Shown here: piece by piece, positions 54,056 through 61,538 of the stretch
How the letters are laid out: each line of letters begins with the position of its first letter
Position numbering within the stretch: the stretch's first letter is position 1
Assembly: GCF_009882935.1 (NCBI RefSeq)
Contig: NZ_WTVA01000004.1
Span: 62,001-126,000 of the forward strand
Direction: 5' to 3'
DNA: 64,000 bases
Source: Sneathiella chungangensis
GTDB taxonomy: Bacteria; Pseudomonadota; Alphaproteobacteria; Sneathiellales; Sneathiellaceae
Notes under the pieces: model-generated
The model's input: the letters and a program-made list of their open reading frames with translations, nothing else
Database searches by the model: none
What the model was told of the DNA's origin: nothing
Position numbers and translations under genes: made by a program

Positions 54056-55024
54056 CTACTCGGCGGCTTCTGCCGATGCATTTTCGTTCTGTGCAATGAA
54101 TTTCTCGGCTTCCAGCGCGGCCATGCACCCGGTGCCCGCCGCCGTTACCGCCTGGCGGTAAATCTTGTCCTGAACATCGCCGCAGGCAAAAATGCCGGGA
54201 ATATTGGTTGCGGTGGAGTCTGGAGCGGTGATCAGGTACCCCTCGTGATCCATATCTAACTTGCCTTTGAACAACTCCGTGTTCGGCGTATGGCCAATGG
54301 CAATGAAGACGCCATGGACGGACACGTCCCTGACTTCTCCGGTCTTGACATGGCGAAGCCTGGCGCCTGTCACGCCGAAAGGATCCTGCTCGCCGATGAT
54401 TTCGTCAAGCACATGGTCCCAGATGATTTCAATTTTCGGATTTTTCATCAGTCGGTCGACGAGAATTTTCTCCGCGCGCAACTCGTCGCGCCGATGCACG
54501 AGGGTTACCTTGTCGGCATGGTTGGTGAGATAGATTGCTTCCTCGACCGCGGTGTTGCCGCCACCGATGACCATGACCTCCTTGCCGCGATAGAAAAAAC
54601 CATCGCAAGTCGCGCAGGCAGAGACGCCAAAGCCCATGTATTTCTCTTCCGATGGCAGGCCGAGCCATTTGGCCGCGGCGCCGGTCGCGATAACAACCGA
54701 TTGCGCGATAAATTTTGTGCCCGAATCCGCCGTCGCAACGAAGGGCCGCTGGTTGACATCGAGATCGACAATATAATCATTGAAGATACGGGTGCCGACG
54801 TTGCGGGCCTGTGCTTCCATCTGTTCCATCAGCCAGGGACCCTGGATCGGATCGGCGAAACCCGGATAGTTTTCGACTTCCGTTGTGATCGTCAGTTGTC
54901 CGCCGGGCTGCAGTCCATGCACAAGGATCGGGTCGAGGGACGCGCGCGCGGCATAAATCGCCGCCGTGTCGCCGGCCGGGCCGGAGCCGATGATAAGAAC
55001 CTCTGTATGGTGAACGTCCGCCAT
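54056..55024 (-). CDS. trxB: Thioredoxin-disulfide reductase
   Basis: NADPH flavoenzyme that reduces thioredoxin. 322 residues from the ATG at 55024 (MADVHHTEVLIIGSGPAGDT). FAD motif GSGPAG, redox-active CATC in GVSACATCDGFFY near 135-147, NADPH motif VIGGGNTAVEEAIYL, and C-terminal FACGDVQDKIYRQAVTAAG. An upstream extension in frame lacks similarity. It links the locus to thiol redox defence. Confidence 0.96.
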   Translation of the reverse strand: MADVHHTEVLIIGSGPAGDTAAIYAARASLDPILVHGLQPGGQLTITTEVENYPGFADPIQGPWLMEQMEAQARNVGTRIFNDYIVDLDVNQRPFVATADSGTKFIAQSVVIATGAAAKWLGLPSEEKYMGFGVSACATCDGFFYRGKEVMVIGGGNTAVEEAIYLTNHADKVTLVHRRDELRAEKILVDRLMKNPKIEIIWDHVLDEIIGEQDPFGVTGARLRHVKTGEVRDVSVHGVFIAIGHTPNTELFKGKLDMDHEGYLITAPDSTATNIPGIFACGDVQDKIYRQAVTAAGTGCMAALEAEKFIAQNENASAEAAE

Positions 55025-55138
55025 AGTAAACTCCGGGATATAGATGCCGCTTTGCTGAAGTATAAAGTTATTTATAACGTGCAGCGAAGCCATGCAAGGG
55101 GCAGGCGCAACTTTGCGGCGCCGGTCACAGTTGCCTGT

Positions 55139-56128
55139 TTATTGCGCGGGGGTTGAACGCTCTTTTAAAATACGTTGAACCTCAGCGGCAACCTTACGCG
55201 TTTCAAGGAGTGGCGGGTAGGTCCAATGTTCCAGCCGACCTTTGAAAGGTCTGGTGTAGCCTTTATCGCGCATGCTTTTGTGGAACCGGTTGAACTTGTC
55301 ATTGCCGCCGGGCAGCTCATAAATATGCACAGGTTTGCCAAGCGCGCAGGCCTCGCAGACCATATTGACAGAATCACCGGTGACAATCAGGGCATCGGCG
55401 AGCGCCAGAAAGCCGAAATAGGGATTCTCCCCATCCCCCGTCCAAAGCCTGTGAGGAACGCCGGAAAGCGCCGATTTCAGTATTTTCTCGTTCTCCGTCC
55501 CCGTGCGGCGGGATGTGGTCACGAGAAAGCTGCAATTTGTCTCCTGATGCAACTCCGTCAGTTTCGCGGCAAGATCGCGCATTGTCTCTTCGGTCATGTC
55601 GTAACAACGGTTGCTTCCGCCGACGAGGACCGTCACGAGCGGTTGGGAGAGATGAGCGAGACCGGGCGCCAATTTTTCGCCTTCCTTCTCAAGCCGTTCC
55701 GGCGTCGTACGGCCAAGGGCCCCAATGGCGACCAGCACATTGGTCCCGCGCAGTTTGTCGTGCTCGGGGACGATCACGAGATCGAACTCGGCGGCGGCGC
55801 AATTCGGGGTCTGGATATGAATAGTGAATGTTTTGTCGCCATTTGCCTTTTTTATCGCCAGGCTGAGCGGTATCGATTGCCGCCCGCAGGTAATCAGGAT
55901 GTCCGGCCAGGGCGGATTCAGCAAATCGCCGCTTTTGTCGAGTGTTTTAAGTGGATTGAGCCAGAATTTCGGTGGCAGCCAGCGCCAGGGCCTGGTTGTG
56001 ACAATTCTCTTGACCTCGAACTCGAGCCCCATGGCCTCCGCAAGGCCGATACACTGGATTTCCATGCCGGCGCTGCCGTCCGTAACGACCCAGCAGGAGG
56101 GATTTTGTGCTGCCGATTGTGTCTTCAT
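55139..56128 (-). CDS. ELM1/GtrOC1-family protein (mitochondrial fission ELM1-like)
   Basis: About 329 residues with the ELM1 domain: WVVTDGSAGMEIQCIGLAEA at the start, TCGRQSIPLSLAI, VTVLVGGSNRCYDMTEETM and a later DALIVTGDSVNMVCEAC. The fold is glycosyltransferase-B-like, and bacterial members are thought to act in cell-envelope sugar transfer. The plant name is historical. ATG at 56128 has no strong ribosome binding site; an in-frame TTG at 56164 is an alternative. trxB follows after 114 bases. Confidence 0.85.
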   Translation of the reverse strand: MKTQSAAQNPSCWVVTDGSAGMEIQCIGLAEAMGLEFEVKRIVTTRPWRWLPPKFWLNPLKTLDKSGDLLNPPWPDILITCGRQSIPLSLAIKKANGDKTFTIHIQTPNCAAAEFDLVIVPEHDKLRGTNVLVAIGALGRTTPERLEKEGEKLAPGLAHLSQPLVTVLVGGSNRCYDMTEETMRDLAAKLTELHQETNCSFLVTTSRRTGTENEKILKSALSGVPHRLWTGDGENPYFGFLALADALIVTGDSVNMVCEACALGKPVHIYELPGGNDKFNRFHKSMRDKGYTRPFKGRLEHWTYPPLLETRKVAAEVQRILKERSTPAQ

Positions 56129-56283
56129 TTTGATGGCATAGGCCGCGCCTTTGCCGCGGGTCAAGTGAATATGCGTCGCGTTGGGTGATTTTCTTGGCTA
56201 TTTGGCATAGTCCCTGCTTCTATACCTTGGCCTCGCGCCATCTTTGTAATAATATTGCGCGTAACTGACAGTCGGAGGACATA

Positions 56284-56787
56284 ATGCAACGCGTAAAGCT
56301 GGACGAAATCGATCGCCGTATCCTGCATGATTTGCAGGAAGACGGGCGCATCACCAATGTAGAACTGGCAAAAAACGCCGGCATTTCAGCGCCTCCGTGC
56401 TTGCGGCGGGTGCGGGCCCTTGAAGAGGCCGGCTATATCGAGGGCTATCACGCGCGCCTGAATGCCGAACATCTTGGCTTCGGCGTGACCGTTTTTGCGC
56501 TTGTCGGGCTGCAAAGTCAGGCGGAAGTCGACCTTTCCGCATTCGAAAACCTTGTTCAATCCTGGCCATTGGTGCGGGAATGCTACATGCTCGCGGGTGA
56601 AAACGATTTTATTCTAAAGGTGGTCGCAAAAGATTGGGACACCTATCAGCATTTCCTGACCCATGAACTGACCGCCGCCCCGAATGTGGAACATGTCAAG
56701 ACGTCGCTCGGCATCCGCGTCTCGAAATTCGTGCCCGGGGTTCCCGTGGAACTCGGCAGCGGGAAAGACGGGGGCAATTCGAGTTAG
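56284..56787 (+). CDS. Lrp/AsnC-family transcriptional regulator
   Basis: 167 residues: AsnC-type helix-turn-helix (LDEIDRRILHDLQEDGRITN then VELAKNAGISAPPCLRRVRA), and a C-terminal RAM domain (CYMLAGENDFILKVVAKDWD). Divergent from the ELM1-like gene over 155 bases and 46 bases before the acyl-CoA ligase. Close relatives sit next to trxB, and the alphaproteobacterial lrp-trxB neighbourhood is partly kept here. Confidence 0.92.
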   Translation: MQRVKLDEIDRRILHDLQEDGRITNVELAKNAGISAPPCLRRVRALEEAGYIEGYHARLNAEHLGFGVTVFALVGLQSQAEVDLSAFENLVQSWPLVRECYMLAGENDFILKVVAKDWDTYQHFLTHELTAAPNVEHVKTSLGIRVSKFVPGVPVELGSGKDGGNSS

Positions 56788-56833
56788 CTGCTGAAATATT
56801 TAGCTATTTTTGTGAGGAGACTGGGAGATTCTT

Positions 56834-58459
56834 TTGACTAAAAATCCATATCAGACGGATCTGGACCGCAATCCGGCAAATTATGAACCCCTTACACCCT
56901 TGACGTTTCTGCCGCGCTCGGCGGAGGTGTATCCCGACAAGACGGCAATCATTCATGGAGATCTGCGCTTTACCTACCGGGAATTCTACGCGCGCGCGCG
57001 CCGCCTCGCGAGTGCGTTGAAGGGCCGCGGCATCGGTGAGGGGGATACGGTATCGATGATGGCGCCAAATATCCCGGCCGTGCTGGAGGCACATTTTGGC
57101 GTGCCGATGATCGGCGCAATTCTGAATACCCTCAATACGCGGCTCGATGCGCCAGCGCTTGCCTTCATCCTCGACCATGGCGAATGCAGGCTCTTGCTAA
57201 CGGACCGTGAGTTCTCGCCGCTGATCAAGGAGGCACTCTCCCTCGCCAAGGTAAAGCCGATCGTTATCGATATTGATGACGCGCTTGCCGAAGGCGGCGA
57301 TTTCATTGGTGACATGGAATATGAGGCATTCCTCGCAACTGGCGACCCTGAATTTGAATGGAAGGGACCCGCGGACGAATGGCAGGCGATTTCGCTGAAC
57401 TACACATCAGGTACGACAGGCGACCCCAAAGGCGTCGTTTATCATCACCGGGGCGCCTATCTGGCCGCCATGGGTAATTCCGTTTCCTGGAGCCTGCCGA
57501 AACATCCGGTCTATCTCTGGACACTGCCGATGTTCCATTGCAATGGCTGGTGCTTCCCCTGGACGCTGACGGCGGTGGGCGGAACGCATGTCTGCCTGCG
57601 CAAGATCGAGGCAAGCGCGATATATCATGAGATGCAGCACTGCCAGGTGGACCACATGTGCGGTGCACCGATCATTCTTTCCATGTTGATCAATGCCTCA
57701 CCGGAAGACAAGGCAAAGGCCCCCTCCGGCGTCAAGTTCATGGTGGCGGCGGCGCCCCCACCGGCGACTGTGCTTGCGGAAATGGACAGCATGGGATTTG
57801 ACGTCACTCATGTCTATGGCTTGACGGAGACATATGGTCCCGCCGTCCTTTGCGACTGGAATTCGGATTGGGATAGCCGGCAGGTCGAGGATCGCGCCGC
57901 GCTGAAAGCGCGTCAGGGTGTCCGTTATCATGCTCTTGCCGGGCTCGAGGTGATGGACCCCGAAACCATGACGCCAGTCCCGAATGACGGCAACACCATG
58001 GGCGAGGTGATGCTGCGCGGCAACCTGATCATGAAGGGATATCTCAAGAACCCGAAAACGACCCAGGCCTCGTTCAAGGACGGCTGGTTCCACTCTGGCG
58101 ACCTCGGGGTGGTGCATGAGGATGGCTATCTGGAGCTGCGGGACAGATCGAAGGACATTATCATCTCCGGCGGCGAGAATATCTCGACGATCGAAGTGGA
58201 GGGGGTGCTTTACAAACATCCGGCGGTGCTGGAGGCCGCGGTGGTTGCACGGCCCGACGAGAAATGGGGTGAGACGCCTTGCGCGTTTGTCGTTCTCCGG
58301 CAGGGCGCGAGCGCCACAGCAGACGATATCATCAAATTCTGTCGCGAAAACATGGCCCATTTCAAATGTCCGAAAACGATCGTATTTGAGGAGTTGCCGA
58401 AAACCTCAACCGGCAAGGTGCAAAAATTCGTCCTGCGTGAGCGGGCGAGGAATTTGTGA
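56834..58459 (+). CDS. Acyl-CoA synthetase (AMP-dependent; possibly DmdB-like)
   Basis: 541-residue ANL-family ligase. ATP-binding motif LNYTSGTTGDPKGVVYHHRG, YGLTETYGPAVLCDWN, DRSKDIIISGGENISTIEVE and catalytic Lys in KTSTGKVQKFVLRE. TTG start, chosen because of AGGAGACTGGGAG just upstream and because similarity starts here (PYQTDLDRNPANYEPLTPLT). Length and sequence are close to medium-chain or methylmercaptopropionyl (DmdB) ligases; substrate cannot be decided. It probably sits in one unit with lrp. Confidence 0.88.
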   Translation: MTKNPYQTDLDRNPANYEPLTPLTFLPRSAEVYPDKTAIIHGDLRFTYREFYARARRLASALKGRGIGEGDTVSMMAPNIPAVLEAHFGVPMIGAILNTLNTRLDAPALAFILDHGECRLLLTDREFSPLIKEALSLAKVKPIVIDIDDALAEGGDFIGDMEYEAFLATGDPEFEWKGPADEWQAISLNYTSGTTGDPKGVVYHHRGAYLAAMGNSVSWSLPKHPVYLWTLPMFHCNGWCFPWTLTAVGGTHVCLRKIEASAIYHEMQHCQVDHMCGAPIILSMLINASPEDKAKAPSGVKFMVAAAPPPATVLAEMDSMGFDVTHVYGLTETYGPAVLCDWNSDWDSRQVEDRAALKARQGVRYHALAGLEVMDPETMTPVPNDGNTMGEVMLRGNLIMKGYLKNPKTTQASFKDGWFHSGDLGVVHEDGYLELRDRSKDIIISGGENISTIEVEGVLYKHPAVLEAAVVARPDEKWGETPCAFVVLRQGASATADDIIKFCRENMAHFKCPKTIVFEELPKTSTGKVQKFVLRERARNL

Positions 58460-58541
58460 GGGTTGACGGTTACGTCGCCGGATTATCGAAAAATTAACCA
58501 AGATTGTTTCATACTGCAGGTCAGATCCCGGTTAGGAGGGC

Positions 58542-58820
58542 ATGAAGGTGACCCATTACTTGGTAACAGAAGATAACCCGGCAGGCAAAAAGCTCGAAGA
58601 AGTCCTGGCCATGGTGCGCAAGGATATTCTCGAGCGCTGCGCGCTGATCACTGATGATCCCCGCGCCGAGGCGAAGGCGGTGCTCGCCAACAATATGCGT
58701 ATTCTCAATTTCCTGACGGATGCCATTTTACTCGCTGAAGACAGCACCAGCATTCTTGATAAAGCATTTGGTCCAAGCCAGGCCTCGAAGGGCGGACCGC
58801 CGCGGATAGGTCATCTCTAA
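58542..58820 (+). CDS. Conserved-looking small protein of unknown function
   Basis: 92 residues with an amphipathic, helical core: KKLEEVLAMVRKDILERCAL, then AKAVLANNMRILNFLTDAIL, an acidic middle and a Gly/Pro-rich C-terminal tail. No signal or membrane segment. AGGAGGGC precedes the ATG. I recognise no family. It is followed by an inverted repeat and the sRNA copy D on the opposite strand. Confidence 0.7.
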   Translation: MKVTHYLVTEDNPAGKKLEEVLAMVRKDILERCALITDDPRAEAKAVLANNMRILNFLTDAILLAEDSTSILDKAFGPSQASKGGPPRIGHL

Positions 58821-58848
58821 GGGATTGTAAAACAGGCCGGAATTGATT

Positions 58849-58876
58849 GAGGGGGCTGCCATATCGGCGCCCCCTC
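58849..58876 (+). terminator. Terminator after the 92-residue protein gene
   Basis: GAGGGGGC and GCCCCCTC pair around a loop, followed by TTATTTT; preceded by few A. About 28 bases after the stop. The stem may also be read in the other direction. Confidence 0.75.
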
Positions 58877-59002
58877 TTATTTTGCCTCAACCTGTCAGAC
58901 TTGCTTCTGAAGGGCCAAATTAAAACGCTGAAATTCAATAAGAGTCAAGAGGCTATGTTGTATTTTCATGAAATGCGGAGTAGTTGCGGCGACAGATCAA
59001 AC

Positions 59003-59100
59003 AAAAAAAGAGCCGCCTTCAAGAGGCGGCCCAAGTCAACAGGGAGGCGTCATAAAGACTGGAATAGGGATTCCAATCTCAGGCAGCCCATCAAGGGCTA
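59003..59100 (-). ncRNA. Small RNA copy D, diverged member of the family
   Basis: Minus strand order: hairpin AGCCC/GGGCT (59085-59099); hairpin TGGAAT/ATTCCA (59060-59075) with loop CCCT. The box GCCTCCCTGTTGACT (59034-59048) has a two-base deletion relative to copies A-C. The terminator is GCCGCCT/AGGCGGC (59012-59030) followed by seven T (59003-59009). It lacks the long CCTCCC-loop stem of copies A-C. It follows the DUF1192 gene on the same strand by about 130 bases, so it could be its 3' end or an independent RNA. Confidence 0.72.
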
Positions 59101-59229
59101 CAACTGACAACTTAACCATCAATTCTTAAATTACAATTAACGAATATGCATTTTTTAGGCTTTTTGGCACTTTTTTTAGCTGGAATTTCCGCCGATTCGC
59201 ACCCCTCAATCCGCTCAATGCCATGCGTG

Positions 59230-59412
59230 TCAGGTCTTGAAAAAACCTGACGCGGCATTTTGCGCTGCCTTTTTCTTTTCGATAATTGTCCTGGTTTTCT
59301 GAATTTCCGCATTCAGCGCGATTATATAGTCCTCTAGATCGCCGATCGACATGCTGTCGAAATTCATTGGCTTCTGTCCCAATATGGGTTTCTCGTCATC
59401 ATCACTTGTCAT
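59230..59412 (-). CDS. DUF1192 small protein
   Basis: 60 residues from ATG at 59412: an acidic start, QKPMNFDSMSIGDLEDYIIA then LNAEIQKTRTIIEKKKAAQN, which is the DUF1192 pattern, a short region and a coiled coil ending in a basic helix. Function unknown; widespread in alphaproteobacteria. It diverges from the quinone oxidoreductase gene, as is common for this family. Confidence 0.88.
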   Translation of the reverse strand: MTSDDDEKPILGQKPMNFDSMSIGDLEDYIIALNAEIQKTRTIIEKKKAAQNAASGFFKT

Positions 59413-59520
59413 CGTCGCGTTCCTCAATATGCTATGCTGCAAATTCGAAAACAAAATTGAAACTTGCGCGGACTGTCTCGGCTTTTGCAAGCCACAGTCC
59501 ATATCATCCTGGAGAATAGA

Positions 59521-60519
59521 ATGACGAGCCTGCCAAAGACAATGACGGCGATCGAAATCAAAGAGTTTGGCGGTCCGGAAGGACTGGTACCTGCAACCCG
59601 CCCCGTACCGTCGCCCGGTCTTGATGAAGTATTGATCAAGGTTGCCGCCGCCGGGGTTAACCGGCCGGATGTATTGCAGCGCAAGGGGGGCTATGCCCCG
59701 CCGCCGGGTGCCTCCGATATTCCGGGTCTCGAGATTTCAGGGACGGTTGTTGCGACAGGTGCGGGCGTCACCCGTTATAAGATCGGCGATCAGCTTTGCG
59801 CGCTGGTGGCAGGTGGCGGTTACGCGGAATATTGCGTGGCGCCGGAGGCCCAATGCCTCGATATACCGGACGGATTCGATTTGGTGCGGGCGGCGGCGTT
59901 GCCGGAAACCTTTTTCACTGTCTGGACCAACGTTTTCGACCGTGGGCATCTGACGGGCGGTGAGACCTTTCTTGTGCATGGCGGAGCGAGCGGCATCGGC
60001 ACGACGGCGATACAGCTCGCCAAGGCGTTTGGCGCACGGGTCTTTACGACTGCCTCCACCGACGAGAAATGCCGCGCTGTAGAGAAACTCGGCGCAGAGC
60101 GGGGGATCAACTACAAAACCGAGGATTTTGTCGCGGTGGTCAAGGAACTGACCGGCGGAAAAGGTGTGGACCTTATCCTTGATATGGTGGGCGGGGACTA
60201 CATTCAGCGTAATATCTCCGCGTTGGCGGTCGAGGGCCGCCTTGTTTACATCGCGTTTCTTGGCGGGCCCGAGGCGACCGTCAATTTCGCCCCCATGATG
60301 CTGAAGCGGCTGACGATCACCGGATCAACCTTGCGGCCGCAGTCTGTTCAGGCGAAATCGGAAATCGGCGAACGGTTGAAGGCGAAAGTCTGGCCGCTCC
60401 TGTCGGCAGGGACGGTAAAGCCCGTCATGGATAGTACTTTCCCGCTGACGGACGCGGCTGCGGCGCATCGCCGTATCGATGATTCGGGACATATCGGGAA
60501 AATCGTTTTAACGGTTTAG
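59521..60519 (+). CDS. Zinc-independent quinone oxidoreductase / MDR-family NAD(P)H enzyme
   Basis: 332-residue medium-chain dehydrogenase without the structural zinc. GGPEGLVPATRPVPSPGLDE at the start, RPDVLQRKGGYAPPPGASDIPGLE with the family's substrate-side residues, Rossmann motif VHGGASGIGTTAIQLAKAFGA and HIGKIVLTV at the end. Likely a PIG3/quinone oxidoreductase type. It diverges from DUF1192, and trcR follows on the same strand after about 90 bases. Confidence 0.9.
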   Translation: MTSLPKTMTAIEIKEFGGPEGLVPATRPVPSPGLDEVLIKVAAAGVNRPDVLQRKGGYAPPPGASDIPGLEISGTVVATGAGVTRYKIGDQLCALVAGGGYAEYCVAPEAQCLDIPDGFDLVRAAALPETFFTVWTNVFDRGHLTGGETFLVHGGASGIGTTAIQLAKAFGARVFTTASTDEKCRAVEKLGAERGINYKTEDFVAVVKELTGGKGVDLILDMVGGDYIQRNISALAVEGRLVYIAFLGGPEATVNFAPMMLKRLTITGSTLRPQSVQAKSEIGERLKAKVWPLLSAGTVKPVMDSTFPLTDAAAAHRRIDDSGHIGKIVLTV

Positions 60520-60610
60520 GTGTGGACTTTGGCGCCGTTTTTCGCCATATAAGCATAAGAAATAGATCTTGGTCCGAACAGACATTGTTCGGACCGTCAA
60601 AGGAGACTTT

Positions 60611-61375
60611 ATGGTAACGCCATTATTGCCAAAGGCGACGGCTGTTTGGCTGATTGACAATACGTCTTTGTCATTTGAACAGATTGCGGATTTTTGCGGA
60701 TTGCATTCCCTGGAAGTTCAGGGGATTGCCGATGGCGAAGTCGCCGTGGGGATTGTCGGGCTCGATCCGATTTCGAACGGACAACTGACCCAGGCGGAGA
60801 TCGACCGGTGTCAGGCGGATACGTCTGCCCGGCTGCAGATAAACAAACCGACCGGCGATGTCCCGCAACCGCGTCGGCGCGGTGGCCGTTACACGCCGGT
60901 TTCGCGCCGTGGCGATCGCCCAGATGCGATTTCATGGCTCATCAAGTTCCACCCGGAACTGACGGACGCCCAGATATCCAAGCTTGTCGGGACGACGAAA
61001 ACGACAATCAACGCTGTTCGTGACCGGACGCACTGGAATGCGCAGAATATTCGGCCGCGCGATCCGGTTAGCCTTGGTATCTGTACGCAGCTTGAACTTG
61101 ATGAGGCCGTGCAGAAATCCGCGCATCGCCGCAAGGACGAAGATCGCGGCAAGCTGATGGAAGAGGTCGCCGCCGCTGTCGCCGCCGAGGCGGCCGCGGT
61201 TCCGCTTACGCCTTATGAAATCAAAAAGCAGCAGGTTCAAAAGGAAGAATCCTATGATCCGCGGGCCGAGGCCGAGGCGGTTTTCGGCAAGTCTGCTGAG
61301 AAAAAGAGGGAAGACGACAAAGCCGCATCCGCCAAGAGTTTTGATGAGCTTTTCAAGTCGTCGTCACGCGACTGA
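60611..61375 (+). CDS. trcR: Cell-cycle regulator TrcR-type protein (DUF1013)
   Basis: 254 residues, helix-turn-helix-like. It begins ATAVWLIDNTSLSFEQIADF then CGLHSLEVQGIADG, with a second DNA-binding-like repeat ISWLIKFHPELTDAQISKLV then GTTKTTINAVRDR. A highly charged C-terminal tail (PRAEAEAVFGKSAEKKREDD) follows. DUF1013 proteins are alphaproteobacterial transcription regulators. The ATG at 60611 is preceded by AAAGGAGAC. A terminator follows. Confidence 0.88.
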   Translation: MVTPLLPKATAVWLIDNTSLSFEQIADFCGLHSLEVQGIADGEVAVGIVGLDPISNGQLTQAEIDRCQADTSARLQINKPTGDVPQPRRRGGRYTPVSRRGDRPDAISWLIKFHPELTDAQISKLVGTTKTTINAVRDRTHWNAQNIRPRDPVSLGICTQLELDEAVQKSAHRRKDEDRGKLMEEVAAAVAAEAAAVPLTPYEIKKQQVQKEESYDPRAEAEAVFGKSAEKKREDDKAASAKSFDELFKSSSRD

Positions 61376-61396
61376 TTTCAAACATTTGAATTGCGA

Positions 61397-61428
61397 AAAC
61401 CCGCGTGCTTTCCGGACGCGGGTTTTTT
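61397..61428 (+). terminator. Terminator after trcR
   Basis: AAACCCGCGT and ACGCGGGTTT pair, then a T tract, in a Rho-independent arrangement about 20 bases after the stop. Confidence 0.9.
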
Positions 61429-61538
61429 CATGAATTTCGGCGCAGGATGCGTCGCTTTGTCCCGCCAGTTTCTGTTGACATCGCGAGCCCGCCGTTGTTT
61501 TTCTAGAGTAAAGAGAAAACAAGCCAGGGAGGCGGTCA

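Noticed and set aside
58847-59107. Plus-strand reading frame of 86 codons across the region
   Set aside because: It runs antisense through the copy D RNA, lacks a ribosome binding site and has the Arg/Lys-rich composition of a frame read through a stem and A tract.
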